Source of the DNA: an uncultured Gammaproteobacteria bacterium
GTDB lineage: Bacteria; Pseudomonadota; Gammaproteobacteria; Chromatiales; Chromatiaceae
Reading direction: 5' to 3'
Assembly: GCA_937926265.1 (NCBI GenBank)
Contig: CALAZS010000164.1
Location: 1 to 32,822 of the forward strand
DNA: 32,822 nucleotides
Shown here in pieces: positions 16,450 to 25,315 of the stretch. Positions within the stretch are counted from its first letter, which is position 1. Each line of letters opens with the position of its first letter. A program made the translations under genes and the position numbers. The notes below the pieces were generated by a model. That model saw only the letters and a list, made by a program, of their open reading frames with translations. It ran no database searches and had not been told where the DNA came from.

Positions 16450-18339
16450 TTAATCAGGGTATAACGGTTTTAAAACTTTTTCCTGTTTTGTGCTGGGGGC
16501 CGGCCTGCTGAAACCGTTTTTAAAATACTGCCGGATTTCATCGGCATTCCACAGCTTATCCGATCCTGCATATAGAACCCTGTCGAGGTCCAACAATGCC
16601 TGTTTGCCGGAGCTGACTTTTTCTGCCAGGGCACCAAGGCTTCTGGGAGGCGATTCTGGCCAGGTTGCTTCGGCCATTTTCAGCAGCGCCTGGGCGACAG
16701 CACGAATATCATTATGACCATTATCATCTTTTATTTGGCAGACGCGATTGAAAGCATCGATAGCTGCTTTTTCTGCCACCATATCTACTTTAATGGCTGC
16801 TGTGTTTGCAGCGTTACTTTTTGAAGATGCAGGTAACGGATTTGTCGATGCCTGAATATTCCCACCATTTTTTCCCCTGCGTAACAGCCAGAGAATAATG
16901 ATCAGTAAAATAAAGCCCGCCAGCCAATAAGGATGTTGTTTGAGTGTTTCTAAAGCACCGGATAAGTCCGGAATGTTTTCGGACTCCTCGTTTGCCTGTT
17001 GCGTTGCATTCTCTGAATTCGACTGTGTATCAGCAACGGAATTTTGGTCGGCTTTGATTGGCATCTCGGCTGCTTGTTTTTTGGAGAGTTTTGCTGAAGG
17101 TTTGGCGTCCTGGTTTGGATCGGCTGCTACCTGTATGTTCCAGGCCGGTAACATGGCAGAGGCCTGGCGGCTGTTAATCACATCCCACCATTTTACTTCA
17201 ATCGCCGGAATCTCCTGGTTTCCTTCAGCGGTTGGAATGTAGGTAAAGGTACGATGGCTGATGGCATAAACTGTTTGTCCATCAGTACGGGTTTCTGTTT
17301 CAGCCGGCTCAGCGTAGCGACGGAAGGCAGGCTGGTCCGGTAGTTCGAGTGGCTGAACCTGTGAGGCAAGCAGGCCTTTGGCTGTCAATGAAATGGTGCG
17401 GCTGACCGGTTCTCCGACTTTGAAATTCGGTGGTTGGCTGGTCCATGAATCACTCAGTTCAACAGATTCGGCAGGCAGCCATTGCGCACCATCAAAGTTG
17501 TCCGGCTGTGATTCAATAAACAAAGTGATGGGTTCGCTAAGGACACTGACCGGTGAGCTGCTGGTGCTAAAGGGTGAACGATCAAAAAACTGCGAGAACG
17601 GGTCGTAACGCTGGCCTTTGTTCTGCTGGGGTTGTTGTTTGCTGAGATAACCCCGGAAACTGATCGCCGGTATGGTCAGGTCGCCACTTTTTTCAGCCAG
17701 CAGAGAATAGCGCCTTTCAAAAACTTTATAGCTTTTGCCATTGTAAGGCGCTGTAAACTTTCTATCTTCACCCAGGCGCTCAACCGTGGCATTTTCAGGT
17801 TGCGGGTCGGTAATCATTCCCTGGGTCACCTCATTCAGGTAATAGAGCCTGGCGACTACCGGGATATGCTGCTGAACAAAGAACTGTTTGGCTTCACTGT
17901 CTATTTCAAGCGTAATAAAAATTGACTGGTTTTGTTGTACACCTGTCTGCACAGGAATTGGTTTAACGTCAACCGTTAAGGGCAGGGTGGAATGTTGTCC
18001 CACCTGGATCGAAGGCACATCTATCTGGCCAAGTTTTTTGGGACGTAACCTGATAGACCAGGTCTGGCTGTCTGAGCGTTTGCCATTGATGATGCTGATA
18101 GATGAACTCTGGCTGGTGCCAAACAATTCGAAGTCTTTTGCAAGCGGACTGAAGTCAGGTTGGCCCGATATCGATATATTACTGGCTGTTACAGACAGGG
18201 TTATGGTTTCACCTTCATAGGCATACTCGCGGTCAACACTGGCAGTAACATCAGCACTAATTGATTGGCTAAGCACTAGCAGGCTGAAAAATATAACCGT
18301 TAACAAGTTATTTAATTTGTATTTTGTCAGTGTCTTCAT
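16450..18339 (-). CDS. batD: BatD, oxygen-tolerance membrane protein
   Basis: This 629-residue BatD-family protein is the last gene of the moxR-bat operon. It has a Sec signal peptide with likely cleavage at A29/D30, and a large periplasmic beta-rich region that begins VTASVDREYAYEGETITLSV, the conserved BatD start. A single membrane span lies at about 469-487 (WLAGFILLIIILWLL) with a basic stop-transfer RRGK. The cytosolic tail of about 130 residues is helical. A Gln/Asn/Ser-rich linker precedes the span. Bat proteins were named for aerotolerance in Bacteroides; the biochemical role is still uncertain, and they are thought to form an envelope complex with the MoxR ATPase and VWA proteins. 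The gene starts 42 bp after the batB/C stop, with a weak ribosome binding site. Confidence 0.88.
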   Translation of the reverse strand: MKTLTKYKLNNLLTVIFFSLLVLSQSISADVTASVDREYAYEGETITLSVTASNISISGQPDFSPLAKDFELFGTSQSSSISIINGKRSDSQTWSIRLRPKKLGQIDVPSIQVGQHSTLPLTVDVKPIPVQTGVQQNQSIFITLEIDSEAKQFFVQQHIPVVARLYYLNEVTQGMITDPQPENATVERLGEDRKFTAPYNGKSYKVFERRYSLLAEKSGDLTIPAISFRGYLSKQQPQQNKGQRYDPFSQFFDRSPFSTSSSPVSVLSEPITLFIESQPDNFDGAQWLPAESVELSDSWTSQPPNFKVGEPVSRTISLTAKGLLASQVQPLELPDQPAFRRYAEPAETETRTDGQTVYAISHRTFTYIPTAEGNQEIPAIEVKWWDVINSRQASAMLPAWNIQVAADPNQDAKPSAKLSKKQAAEMPIKADQNSVADTQSNSENATQQANEESENIPDLSGALETLKQHPYWLAGFILLIIILWLLRRGKNGGNIQASTNPLPASSKSNAANTAAIKVDMVAEKAAIDAFNRVCQIKDDNGHNDIRAVAQALLKMAEATWPESPPRSLGALAEKVSSGKQALLDLDRVLYAGSDKLWNADEIRQYFKNGFSRPAPSTKQEKVLKPLYPD

Positions 18340-18381
18340 ATTTAAAATTTTTTATTCATGAGCATTAATAATCAAGGACAA

Positions 18382-20265
18382 TTACCAGGGCTGCATTGTT
18401 GATGGTTGCCGCTGCCGGTGTTGATACTGATATAAAAACTTGCGTTTTAAAAGGTCTCCCGGGTCATCCGGAATTCTTCTAAGCCATTGCTGGGCGGCCT
18501 GTTCTTCTTCATCGCTCAATGGCTGGGCTTCGTAATCCTGCTGACTTAAGGCTTCGTTTTTTTCCTGATTATTTTCTGAAGTACTTTCAGCCTCTGCCTG
18601 TTGAGGTGTTTCTTCAAGTGAAGATGGGTTTTCTTGTTGCCGGTTTAGGTCCTGATTTTCAGCCTGATTTTGATTGGGGTCTTGTTCCTGGCCTTGCCCC
18701 TCATCTTGTCCCTGATCTTGCTGTAAACTTTCCTGATTGTTTTCTTCTGATTGATTACTATCAGATTCCGAGGACTGCTCCTGCGACTGACTTTCCTGGC
18801 TCTGTTGCTGGTCTTCCCCTGATTTTTCCTGATCCTGATCCTGATCCTGGTTTTGGTTTTGACTGTTTTGTTGCTGTTGCTGGTCAAGTAAATCCTGAAT
18901 GGCTTTTCGGTTATCTATCGCATCCTGCATTTCCGGTTGAAGTTTTAGTGCTTCGTCATAGGCTTTGATCGCCTTTTCGTATTCACCTAATTGTGCCAGT
19001 GTGTTGCCACGGTTGTAATGGGCGTCAACTGTGTTGAGTTGTTTGAATTCATTCAAGGCCTGTTGGTAATCCTGCTGGCGGTAAAGCGCGCTGCCTTTCA
19101 AAGCCGGATCTGAAGTGAGTGCGGCTGCCTTTTCATGATCCTCAGCCTGCAAAGCCCGGCTGGCCTGTTGCTCCCTGGTTTGCCACAGGTCATCCCAGCT
19201 GAAATTATCTATCTCCATTGCCTGTGCCGATTCTGGCAGCGGAATAATCAGAGCAGATAATAAAACCGTCATAAGCCAGCCCTTGCGAAACGCCAAAGCC
19301 GCCAGCGGTAACAGCAACAGTACCAGGTAAGGACCATTTTCCTGCCATTGGTTTTGCTGCATAAACTGTTCAGGTAACTGTTTGTCCAGGTTAAGCGGGG
19401 GCAGGGATAATAGGTTATCAATATCCGAGTCATCCAGGCTAAGACGGCTGTAACGTCCATTACCGGTTTCGCTCAGTTGAATAAAAGCATCTTCAGGTAA
19501 ACGCGACAATATCGGGACATTGTCCTTGTCACGCATCACATCACCCTGGCCATTGCTGATCGGTGCGCCTTCTTTGGTACCAATACCGAGTACTGAAATA
19601 CGATGCCCCTGATTTGCAATATCTTCGGCAACATCAAAAACGCGAGGGCTGTTATAACCATCAGCAATAACCAGGATATCGCCGGCTGGAATGCCGGCTT
19701 GCTTTAACAGCTCAACTGCATGCAGCAGCCCAAGGTCAAGACGACTGCCCTGAACCGGCATAATGCCGGGTTCAAGTACCAATATCTGTGAAAGAATCGT
19801 GTCGTTATCCCGTGACAGCGGTGTGACGGTAAATGCATCACCGGCAAATACGACCAGGCCGGTCTGGCCTTCGGTTTGGCGTTTTAATATGTCCTGCAAC
19901 TTTAAGCGAGCCCGTTTCATACGATTGGGCTTAAGGTCGCCGGCATTCATGGAAGCCGATAAATCCAGAACAATGACCCTGGCAGTTGGCGTTTCAAAAA
20001 CAGATTGCGGTTTTTTTTCCCAGACAGGGTTGGCCAGGCTGATAATGCCAATCGCAGCGCCCAAAAGCAGAAGGATTAATGCCAATGGGTTCTTCATTAC
20101 CTGGTTTTCAACCAATAGATGTTTAAGCAAATGCGGCTGAATCACTTTGTTCCACGAAGATTGCCTTGTTTTACGTAAATGGTAAAACATCACCAGTACT
20201 GTCAATGGTATAAAAGCCAGTAACCAGCTTGGTGACAGGAAATGAAATTCATGAAAATCAGGCAT
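18382..20265 (-). CDS. batB: BatB/BatC fusion: VWA domain plus TPR and Gln-rich tail
   Basis: This 627-residue fusion combines BatB and BatC. Transmembrane spans lie at about 11-29 and 59-78. A VWA domain at about 93-285 has the MIDAS motif DLSAS (Asp101, Ser103, Ser105) that binds Mg for protein contacts. A third hydrophobic segment covers about 312-342. TPR repeats at about 386-450 (AHYNRGNTLAQLGEYEKAIK) follow. Next is a Gln/Asn/Glu/Ser-rich stretch at 461-575 and a conserved end WLRRIPDDPGDLLKRKF at 594-610. Because the third span follows the VWA domain, the TPR part should lie on the opposite side of the membrane from it. It overlaps batA by 8 bp, indicating translational coupling. Confidence 0.92.
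   Translation of the reverse strand: MPDFHEFHFLSPSWLLAFIPLTVLVMFYHLRKTRQSSWNKVIQPHLLKHLLVENQVMKNPLALILLLLGAAIGIISLANPVWEKKPQSVFETPTARVIVLDLSASMNAGDLKPNRMKRARLKLQDILKRQTEGQTGLVVFAGDAFTVTPLSRDNDTILSQILVLEPGIMPVQGSRLDLGLLHAVELLKQAGIPAGDILVIADGYNSPRVFDVAEDIANQGHRISVLGIGTKEGAPISNGQGDVMRDKDNVPILSRLPEDAFIQLSETGNGRYSRLSLDDSDIDNLLSLPPLNLDKQLPEQFMQQNQWQENGPYLVLLLLPLAALAFRKGWLMTVLLSALIIPLPESAQAMEIDNFSWDDLWQTREQQASRALQAEDHEKAAALTSDPALKGSALYRQQDYQQALNEFKQLNTVDAHYNRGNTLAQLGEYEKAIKAYDEALKLQPEMQDAIDNRKAIQDLLDQQQQQNSQNQNQDQDQDQEKSGEDQQQSQESQSQEQSSESDSNQSEENNQESLQQDQGQDEGQGQEQDPNQNQAENQDLNRQQENPSSLEETPQQAEAESTSENNQEKNEALSQQDYEAQPLSDEEEQAAQQWLRRIPDDPGDLLKRKFLYQYQHRQRQPSTMQPW
18541..18885 (-). repeat. Gln/Asn/Asp/Glu-coding low-complexity tract in batB/C
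   Basis: Codons 461-575 of the fusion read mostly Gln, Asn, Asp, Glu and Ser with irregular QNQDQD-like repetition. On the plus strand this shows as repeated CTGATCCTGATCCTG-type units near 18830-18850. Such tracts vary in length by slippage and probably form a flexible disordered linker between the TPR domain and the conserved C-terminal motif. Confidence 0.8.
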
Positions 20266-21247
20266 CGCAGCTTTGTCTCCGAGTGATGTAACTGATTGTC
20301 GAGAGCAACAGTGCTATCGCCAGTGGCCACTGGTAAAGTTCAGAAACCGGACGAAAGCTTTGCTCTTCATCACTGAGTGGTTCTATTTCATCGAGCAGGT
20401 CATAAATCTGGATTAGTTCGTCGACATCCCTGGCTCTGAAAAAACGGCCGCCGGTTTTACTGGCAATGGCCAGCAAGGTGTCTTCATCCAGGTCACTTGT
20501 CTGAACCTGTAAGCCAAAGAAGCCACCCATTCTTACCGAATCGTCGCCAACACCAATGGTGTAAATTTTTATCTTTTCACGGGCGGCGAGGTCAGCCGCT
20601 TTAAGTGGTTCAATACTGCCGGCGGTGTTGGCACCATCAGTGAGCAAAATCAAAACACGGTTTTCTTCAGGCTGTTGTTTTAGCCTTTTAACGGCAAGGC
20701 CTATTGCATCACCAATAGCGGTTTCCTTGCCAGCCAGTCCCACAACGGCTTCGTCCAGTAAAATACTGACTGTTCTGCGGTCATAACTTAACGGGCTTTG
20801 CAGGTAGGCTTTGCGGCCAAAAAGAATCAGGCCGATGTAATCGCCTTCGCGTTTTTGAATAAAATCATTGGCGACAGCTTTAACTGCGGTCAGGCGGCTG
20901 ACCGCACGTCGGTTTATCACCATGTCCTGCTGTTCCATGCTGCCGGAAATATCAACGGCGAGCATCAGGCTGCGGCCACTCACCGGTAACTGGATACTGT
21001 CACCAATCCACTGTGGCCGGGCCGCTGCAATGACAAGGAATATCCAGGCCAATATGCCAAGAAAGCGGTACCCCTGTTTTGGCAATGCAGAAGTATGTCC
21101 CTGTAACTTATTCAGTAAAGGCGCAAACGGAAACAACAGGGCAGATTGCGCAGTATCATTAGCCCGAGGCAAAAGATAATAAGCCAGCAATGGCAATACA
21201 ATACAGGCAAATACCCATGGCCAGGCAAATTCCATCTGCGCATCCAT
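20258..21247 (-). CDS. batA: BatA, VWA-domain membrane protein
   Basis: The 329-residue protein has membrane spans at about 8-26, 61-78 and near the C-terminus (about 306-321). A VWA domain covers about 92-290 with the MIDAS motif DISGSM (Asp99, Ser101, Ser103) and a later TDGAN motif. Aerotolerance (Bat) VWA proteins are thought to be partners of the MoxR ATPase. The start at 21247 is supported by AGGAG upstream; Met5 is an alternative. It overlaps the stop of the DUF4381 gene by one base (TAATG) and its own end overlaps batB/C by 8 bp, so translation is coupled through the whole run. Confidence 0.93.
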   Translation of the reverse strand: MDAQMEFAWPWVFACIVLPLLAYYLLPRANDTAQSALLFPFAPLLNKLQGHTSALPKQGYRFLGILAWIFLVIAAARPQWIGDSIQLPVSGRSLMLAVDISGSMEQQDMVINRRAVSRLTAVKAVANDFIQKREGDYIGLILFGRKAYLQSPLSYDRRTVSILLDEAVVGLAGKETAIGDAIGLAVKRLKQQPEENRVLILLTDGANTAGSIEPLKAADLAAREKIKIYTIGVGDDSVRMGGFFGLQVQTSDLDEDTLLAIASKTGGRFFRARDVDELIQIYDLLDEIEPLSDEEQSFRPVSELYQWPLAIALLLSTISYITRRQSCDA

Positions 21248-21792
21248 TACTTAGCTCCTGTTTTCTTAAGTTGCTGGTAATGTAGCCGGTTAGCATTGTG
21301 TTTAACCCAGGCGGTTGCCATTTGTTTTAACTGCTTAACGCTGTTGTCATCACATTCGACAGAATCACTGTATGGCGCCTTGATCAGCAGGTTACCGGGC
21401 GACTGTTTAAATGGCGTGTTCACCGAATTTTTTTCAAGAAAATCCAGCCAGTCATTACCGGTTAAATTGGCCACAGTGTTTTCAGGAAACAGGGTTAAAG
21501 CAGACTGGCGCAGGGCCTCGGTAATGGCGATGACCTGTGCCCGGTTAGCAGTTTCATGAATATCAAAATCATCAGTATCAGCGGTTAAAGTTGATACTTT
21601 GGCATGGAATTCATTAATCAGTTTTTTTCGCCAGCTCTGAAATTTCAGCCATTTCCAGATAATAACTGCAATCCAGATAAGCAATGCCAGGGAAATAGAT
21701 GCCAATACCCACCAGCCGATAGCAGGTGGCCACCAGCCGGCTGCCTCCGGCAAATGGATATCATGTAACTGAAGGACTGGCTGCTGATTCAT
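21247..21792 (-). CDS. DUF4381 family membrane protein of the bat operon
   Basis: This 181-residue protein has a short N-terminal segment containing LHDIHLPEAAGWWPPAIGWW, the start typical of DUF4381, then one span at about 28-49 and a cytosolic helical domain. The family occurs almost only between DUF58 and batA genes in Proteobacteria, exactly where it sits here. No catalytic motif is visible; a scaffolding role in the Bat complex is inference. It begins 1 base after the DUF58 stop and shares one base with the batA start. Confidence 0.88.
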   Translation of the reverse strand: MNQQPVLQLHDIHLPEAAGWWPPAIGWWVLASISLALLIWIAVIIWKWLKFQSWRKKLINEFHAKVSTLTADTDDFDIHETANRAQVIAITEALRQSALTLFPENTVANLTGNDWLDFLEKNSVNTPFKQSPGNLLIKAPYSDSVECDDNSVKQLKQMATAWVKHNANRLHYQQLKKTGAK

Positions 21793-21793
21793 C

Positions 21794-22789
21794 TTAATGA
21801 CGACGCTGCCTTTTGGATGGAAACATGCGTCTTAACACTTCAACCGGTTCAGATACCGTGGAAAGTTCAACGACCGGAATATTGGATTTTGACGAAAGCT
21901 GGATAAGCTGCTTGTGTTGAGTGCTAAACCACTCTCGATAGTTAAGACTTTGCTGACTGTCTTTAGTGTCCAGGAAGCTTTGATTAATACCGTTGGTAAT
22001 GGCATACCGGCCTGAAGGCGGCGGTGTGTGCTCCAGCGCATCAAGTACCCTTACAAAAACACAATCTGAGGACGCCTTGATTTTTAGTAGGTGTTCTTCC
22101 GCCATGCGATCGAGCTGGTAAAAATCACTAATCACGAAAACCAGGCTGCCTGGCTTTGCCAAACGCGCCAGTCGTTGCATTGCATCTGAAAAACGTCTGG
22201 GCGAATGCTCTTTAACCCGCTGTTGCTGAATCCGGTTATCCGGGTTGCTGTGAATACTGACCTGGTGCAGGAAGGCCAGTACACCCTGTTTACCTGGGTG
22301 ATCAGGGACTTCGACATGATTATCATTGATAATCAGGCCCCCGGTTCTGTCTCCCTGGTTTAAGGAAGCCCATGCCAGCAGGGCTGCAGCCTGAGATGCG
22401 ATGACAGATTTAAAGCGGCCTTCACTGGCAAAGAACATTCCCGGGTTTAAATCCAGAAGAATAATCACCGGGCGTTGACGTTCTTCCTGGAACAGCTTGA
22501 TGTGGGCTTTACCGGTACGTGCAGTAATTCGCCAGTCCATGTTTCGAATGTCATCACCGGGTTGATAACCACGGGACTCCATGTAGTCCATGCCACGCCC
22601 CTTGAAATGTGAAACATGATTGCCGGCCATGAGACTGACAGAAGGGTTACGACTGGAAAAGGCCAACTGTCTGGCCTGCATTCTTAAACCAATCAGTTCA
22701 TTCAGGTCTGTTCGTATAGCCTGTTCTGTTGATGAGGTCTGGCTGCTTTCTAGGCCGGTATTACGTCGTTTGAAAAAACGGTCGAACAT
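21794..22789 (-). CDS. DUF58 domain protein of the bat operon
   Basis: This 331-residue soluble protein carries the DUF58 signature ESRGYQPGDDIRNMDWRIT at 71-89, followed by a VWA-like fold with LLDLNPGMFF in place of a strict MIDAS motif. The partner of DUF58 is usually a MoxR AAA ATPase, which is encoded 25 bp upstream here. The role is likely as adaptor between MoxR and the membrane VWA proteins. The basic N-terminus (FDRFFKRRN) could contact membrane. The ribosome binding site is weak. Confidence 0.92.
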   Translation of the reverse strand: MFDRFFKRRNTGLESSQTSSTEQAIRTDLNELIGLRMQARQLAFSSRNPSVSLMAGNHVSHFKGRGMDYMESRGYQPGDDIRNMDWRITARTGKAHIKLFQEERQRPVIILLDLNPGMFFASEGRFKSVIASQAAALLAWASLNQGDRTGGLIINDNHVEVPDHPGKQGVLAFLHQVSIHSNPDNRIQQQRVKEHSPRRFSDAMQRLARLAKPGSLVFVISDFYQLDRMAEEHLLKIKASSDCVFVRVLDALEHTPPPSGRYAITNGINQSFLDTKDSQQSLNYREWFSTQHKQLIQLSSKSNIPVVELSTVSEPVEVLRRMFPSKRQRRH

Positions 22790-22814
22790 CTTTCTTAACT
22801 ACTAAAACAGTTAT

Positions 22815-23801
22815 TCATATGACAGGCACGCGCTGCATCAGGTTGTTAAGGAAATCATCAGGCGTATAACCCTCGGCTTCAGCTTCGTACGATAAAAGTA
22901 CACGGTGCCGTAACACATCGGCGAACACTGCCTGCACATCCTCGGGTGAAACATAGTCCCTGCGGTTTAACCAGGCATGGGCCCGGGCGCAGCGGTCAAG
23001 GGCAATGGTGCCACGAGGACTTGAACCAAAACTTATCCAGTGCACCAGGTCCTTGCCATAGTTGCCCGGGTGACGGGTTGCCAGCACCAGTTGCACCAGG
23101 TACTGCTGAACAGATTCTGACATGTGTAAAGACAGGGCAGCTGTTTGCGCCTGTTTGATCTGGCTCTTGGTAAGCCGGAATGGTTTTTTCGCCGAATCAG
23201 TGGAATCACTTGATGTCAGTGTTTCATTGCGGGTCAGTTCCAGGATCGCAGTTTCATCTGCATTGGATGGATAGCTGATAGTGACATGCATCAGGAAGCG
23301 ATCGAGTTGGGCTTCCGGTAACGGATAGGTACCTTCCTGCTCAATCGGGTTTTGCGTCGCCATGACCAGAAAAGGTGAGGGCAGTTTGTAGGTTTGTTGA
23401 CCGACCGTAACCTGCTTCTCTTCCATTGCTTCAAGTAATGCTGACTGCACCTTGGCTGGTGCGCGGTTGATTTCATCGGCTAACACGAGGTTATGAAAAA
23501 TGGGACCGTGCTGAAAAACAAAACTGCCTTCCTGCGGGTTGTAAACATCGGTACCGGTTAAATCACCGGGTAACAGGTCTGGTGTAAACTGCAGTCGGTG
23601 AAAATCACCTTCAATCAACTTCGACAATTCCTTGATGGCGCGGGTTTTTGCCAGGCCGGGTGGGCCTTCAACCAGTAAATGTCCTTCTGCGAGCAGGGCA
23701 ATCAGCAAACGATTGACCAGGCTTTGCTGGCCGATAATCTTTTCTTCGAGTGCTGTTTTTGCCTGTTCAAATAATGATGCCAGATCGGAAGTGTCTGTCA
23801 T
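22815..23801 (-). CDS. moxR: MoxR-family AAA+ ATPase
   Basis: This 328-residue AAA_3 ATPase heads the bat operon. Walker A is GPPGLAKT (46-53), Walker B is LVLADE (105-110), and the sensor region reads VMATQNPIEQEGTYPLPEAQLDRF, a MoxR hallmark. MoxR ATPases act as chaperones that insert metal cofactors or remodel protein complexes, working with VWA proteins through the MIDAS site. AGGAG lies 5 bases before the ATG. The upstream gene on the same strand is arsJ, 104 bp away, so a promoter for the bat operon probably lies in 23802-23905, although read-through from arsJ is possible. Confidence 0.95.
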   Translation of the reverse strand: MTDTSDLASLFEQAKTALEEKIIGQQSLVNRLLIALLAEGHLLVEGPPGLAKTRAIKELSKLIEGDFHRLQFTPDLLPGDLTGTDVYNPQEGSFVFQHGPIFHNLVLADEINRAPAKVQSALLEAMEEKQVTVGQQTYKLPSPFLVMATQNPIEQEGTYPLPEAQLDRFLMHVTISYPSNADETAILELTRNETLTSSDSTDSAKKPFRLTKSQIKQAQTAALSLHMSESVQQYLVQLVLATRHPGNYGKDLVHWISFGSSPRGTIALDRCARAHAWLNRRDYVSPEDVQAVFADVLRHRVLLSYEAEAEGYTPDDFLNNLMQRVPVI

Positions 23802-23905
23802 TCTGTCTCCTGTAATTGTCCTGATTTTTGTAATGTATTGACCGGAGTCGAGGAAATTTGTTCCTGACGCACTATATCATCAAGTGGGTATTGAGGGCTT
23901 GTAGT

Positions 23906-25135
23906 TCAAGCTTTCCGAAGAGGAAGAGAAAATAACCCGGCAGCGAGGACAAAAGCGGCAGATATCCAAAGACAACCGGTCAAGCCAAATTGTTGAAAGG
24001 CCCAGCCGGAAAGTACGGTACCGGTAAGGCGGCCACCGGCATTGGCCATATAGTAAAAGCCGACATTCACAGCCACCTTGTCATGATCCGAGTAGCTTAA
24101 GATAAGGTAAGAATGCACGGCTGAATTGATCGCGAAAACGATACCGAAAAATGCCAGGCCGGCCATCAACACGAGTTCCGTGTTTTGGTGATTGCCCGTA
24201 GAGCTATTTAGCGCAATAGCGATACCGGCAGGAATCAAGGCCAGCAGAAATGTCCAGATAATAGCCGTATTGCCACTCGCTGTATTCCCATGGGCACTGG
24301 TTTTACGCAGTAGCGCCGGGGCCGAGCTTTGCACGAACCCATACCCGATGATCCAGAGAGCCAGAAAAGAACCGGTCTGGGTATGCGTCCATCCCAGGGT
24401 CGCCGATAAAAACACCGGCAGGGCCACCACGAACCAGACATCCCTGGAACCGAACAAAAAGAAACGCGCAGCAGAAAGCCAGTTGATTTCGCGGCTGCGT
24501 GAAAAAAGCTGGGTGAACTTGGTTTTTGCCTTGGTTTTACCAATTTCAATTGGCAACAATACAATCGAAAGCACCAGCACAATCGCCAGACCGCCAGCGA
24601 GAATATAAAGCGCTCCCCGGAATTCGGCCACAGCCAGTAAAAAACCACCGATAAAATAGCCGGCACCTTTCAGGGTGTTTTTTGAACCTGTGAGAATGGC
24701 AACCCATTTAAACAGTTTACGTTCATTTTCAGAGGCATCAGCCTGGCTGGGCAACATCAACTTTACGCTGGCCTTGGCACTCATCTTGTTCAAGTCCTTG
24801 GCAATACCGGAGGCTGCCTGGGCTGCCATGACATAGGCTACCGAGAGCCATTCAGTGGGCACCGTCAGGCTCATCAATGCCAGGATCTGCAGGCCCATGC
24901 CGATATGCATGGTCTTGTTCAATCCTATTCGGGAGCCGATCCAGCCACCAACCAGGTTGGTTACAATCCCAAAGAATTCGTAGAACACGAACAACAGGGC
25001 GATCTCAAGTGGGCTGTAGCCAAGCTGGTGAAAATAGAGCACGACCAGCATGCGGATAGCACCGTCGGTGATCGTAAAAGCCCAGTAACTGAAAGTGATT
25101 ACGAAGTAATGTTTAAGGTCGTTAATTTGTTGCAT
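23906..25135 (-). CDS. arsJ: ArsJ, organoarsenical-efflux MFS transporter
   Basis: This 409-residue MFS protein with about 12 spans closely follows the ArsJ family, with hallmarks SYWAFTITDGAIRM near residue 16, FVFYEFFGIVTNLVGGW and QAASGIAKDLNKMSAKASVK. ArsJ exports 1-arseno-3-phosphoglycerate, which GAPDH makes from arsenate and glyceraldehyde-3-phosphate; outside the cell the product breaks down to release arsenate. In described arsenic operons arsJ sits beside a dedicated gapdh gene and arsR. Here neither is present: the upstream neighbour is a divergent chemoreceptor and the downstream one is moxR. It might use the housekeeping GAPDH, or export another phospho-metabolite. The start has no strong ribosome binding site. 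Confidence 0.87.
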   Translation of the reverse strand: MQQINDLKHYFVITFSYWAFTITDGAIRMLVVLYFHQLGYSPLEIALLFVFYEFFGIVTNLVGGWIGSRIGLNKTMHIGMGLQILALMSLTVPTEWLSVAYVMAAQAASGIAKDLNKMSAKASVKLMLPSQADASENERKLFKWVAILTGSKNTLKGAGYFIGGFLLAVAEFRGALYILAGGLAIVLVLSIVLLPIEIGKTKAKTKFTQLFSRSREINWLSAARFFLFGSRDVWFVVALPVFLSATLGWTHTQTGSFLALWIIGYGFVQSSAPALLRKTSAHGNTASGNTAIIWTFLLALIPAGIAIALNSSTGNHQNTELVLMAGLAFFGIVFAINSAVHSYLILSYSDHDKVAVNVGFYYMANAGGRLTGTVLSGWAFQQFGLTGCLWISAAFVLAAGLFSLPLRKA

Positions 25136-25210
25136 ACTGCAATTTGAACAGTCATTTATGACATTGATATTAAAGAGCTGTGATTATCCAATAATTTTTT
25201 ACAAATCGCC

Positions 25211-25237
25211 TAAAGTAATTTACCCCTGGGTCGCTAA
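25211..25237 (+). promoter_or_regulatory. Candidate FliA (sigma-28) promoter of the first chemoreceptor
   Basis: TAAAGTAA at 25211-25218 (6/8 to TAAAGTTT), an exact 11-base spacer, and GTCGCTAA at 25230-25237 (6/8 to GCCGATAA). It lies 78 bases before the start codon. FliA drives late flagellar and chemotaxis genes. Confidence 0.65.
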
Positions 25238-25315
25238 AAAATAAAACAAGTGCAGTACCTTCTTACTGATTTATAAAAAACAAAAACTCATAGCCTATCT
25301 GACAAGGTTAACTCT

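Noticed and set aside
18541..18885. Repetitive tract suggesting a CRISPR-like or satellite array
   Set aside because: The repeats are irregular, in frame and code for a Gln/Asn/Glu-rich linker within batB/C; there are no uniform repeats with spacers.
23897..23911. GCTTG-TAGTT-CAAGC hairpin at the arsJ end
   Set aside because: The 5-bp stem overlaps the stop codon and has no T-tract, so I do not call it a terminator.
24192..24666. Long open frames on both strands inside arsJ
   Set aside because: They are frame shadows of a GC-richer membrane-protein gene; only the ArsJ frame shows family motifs and transmembrane periodicity.
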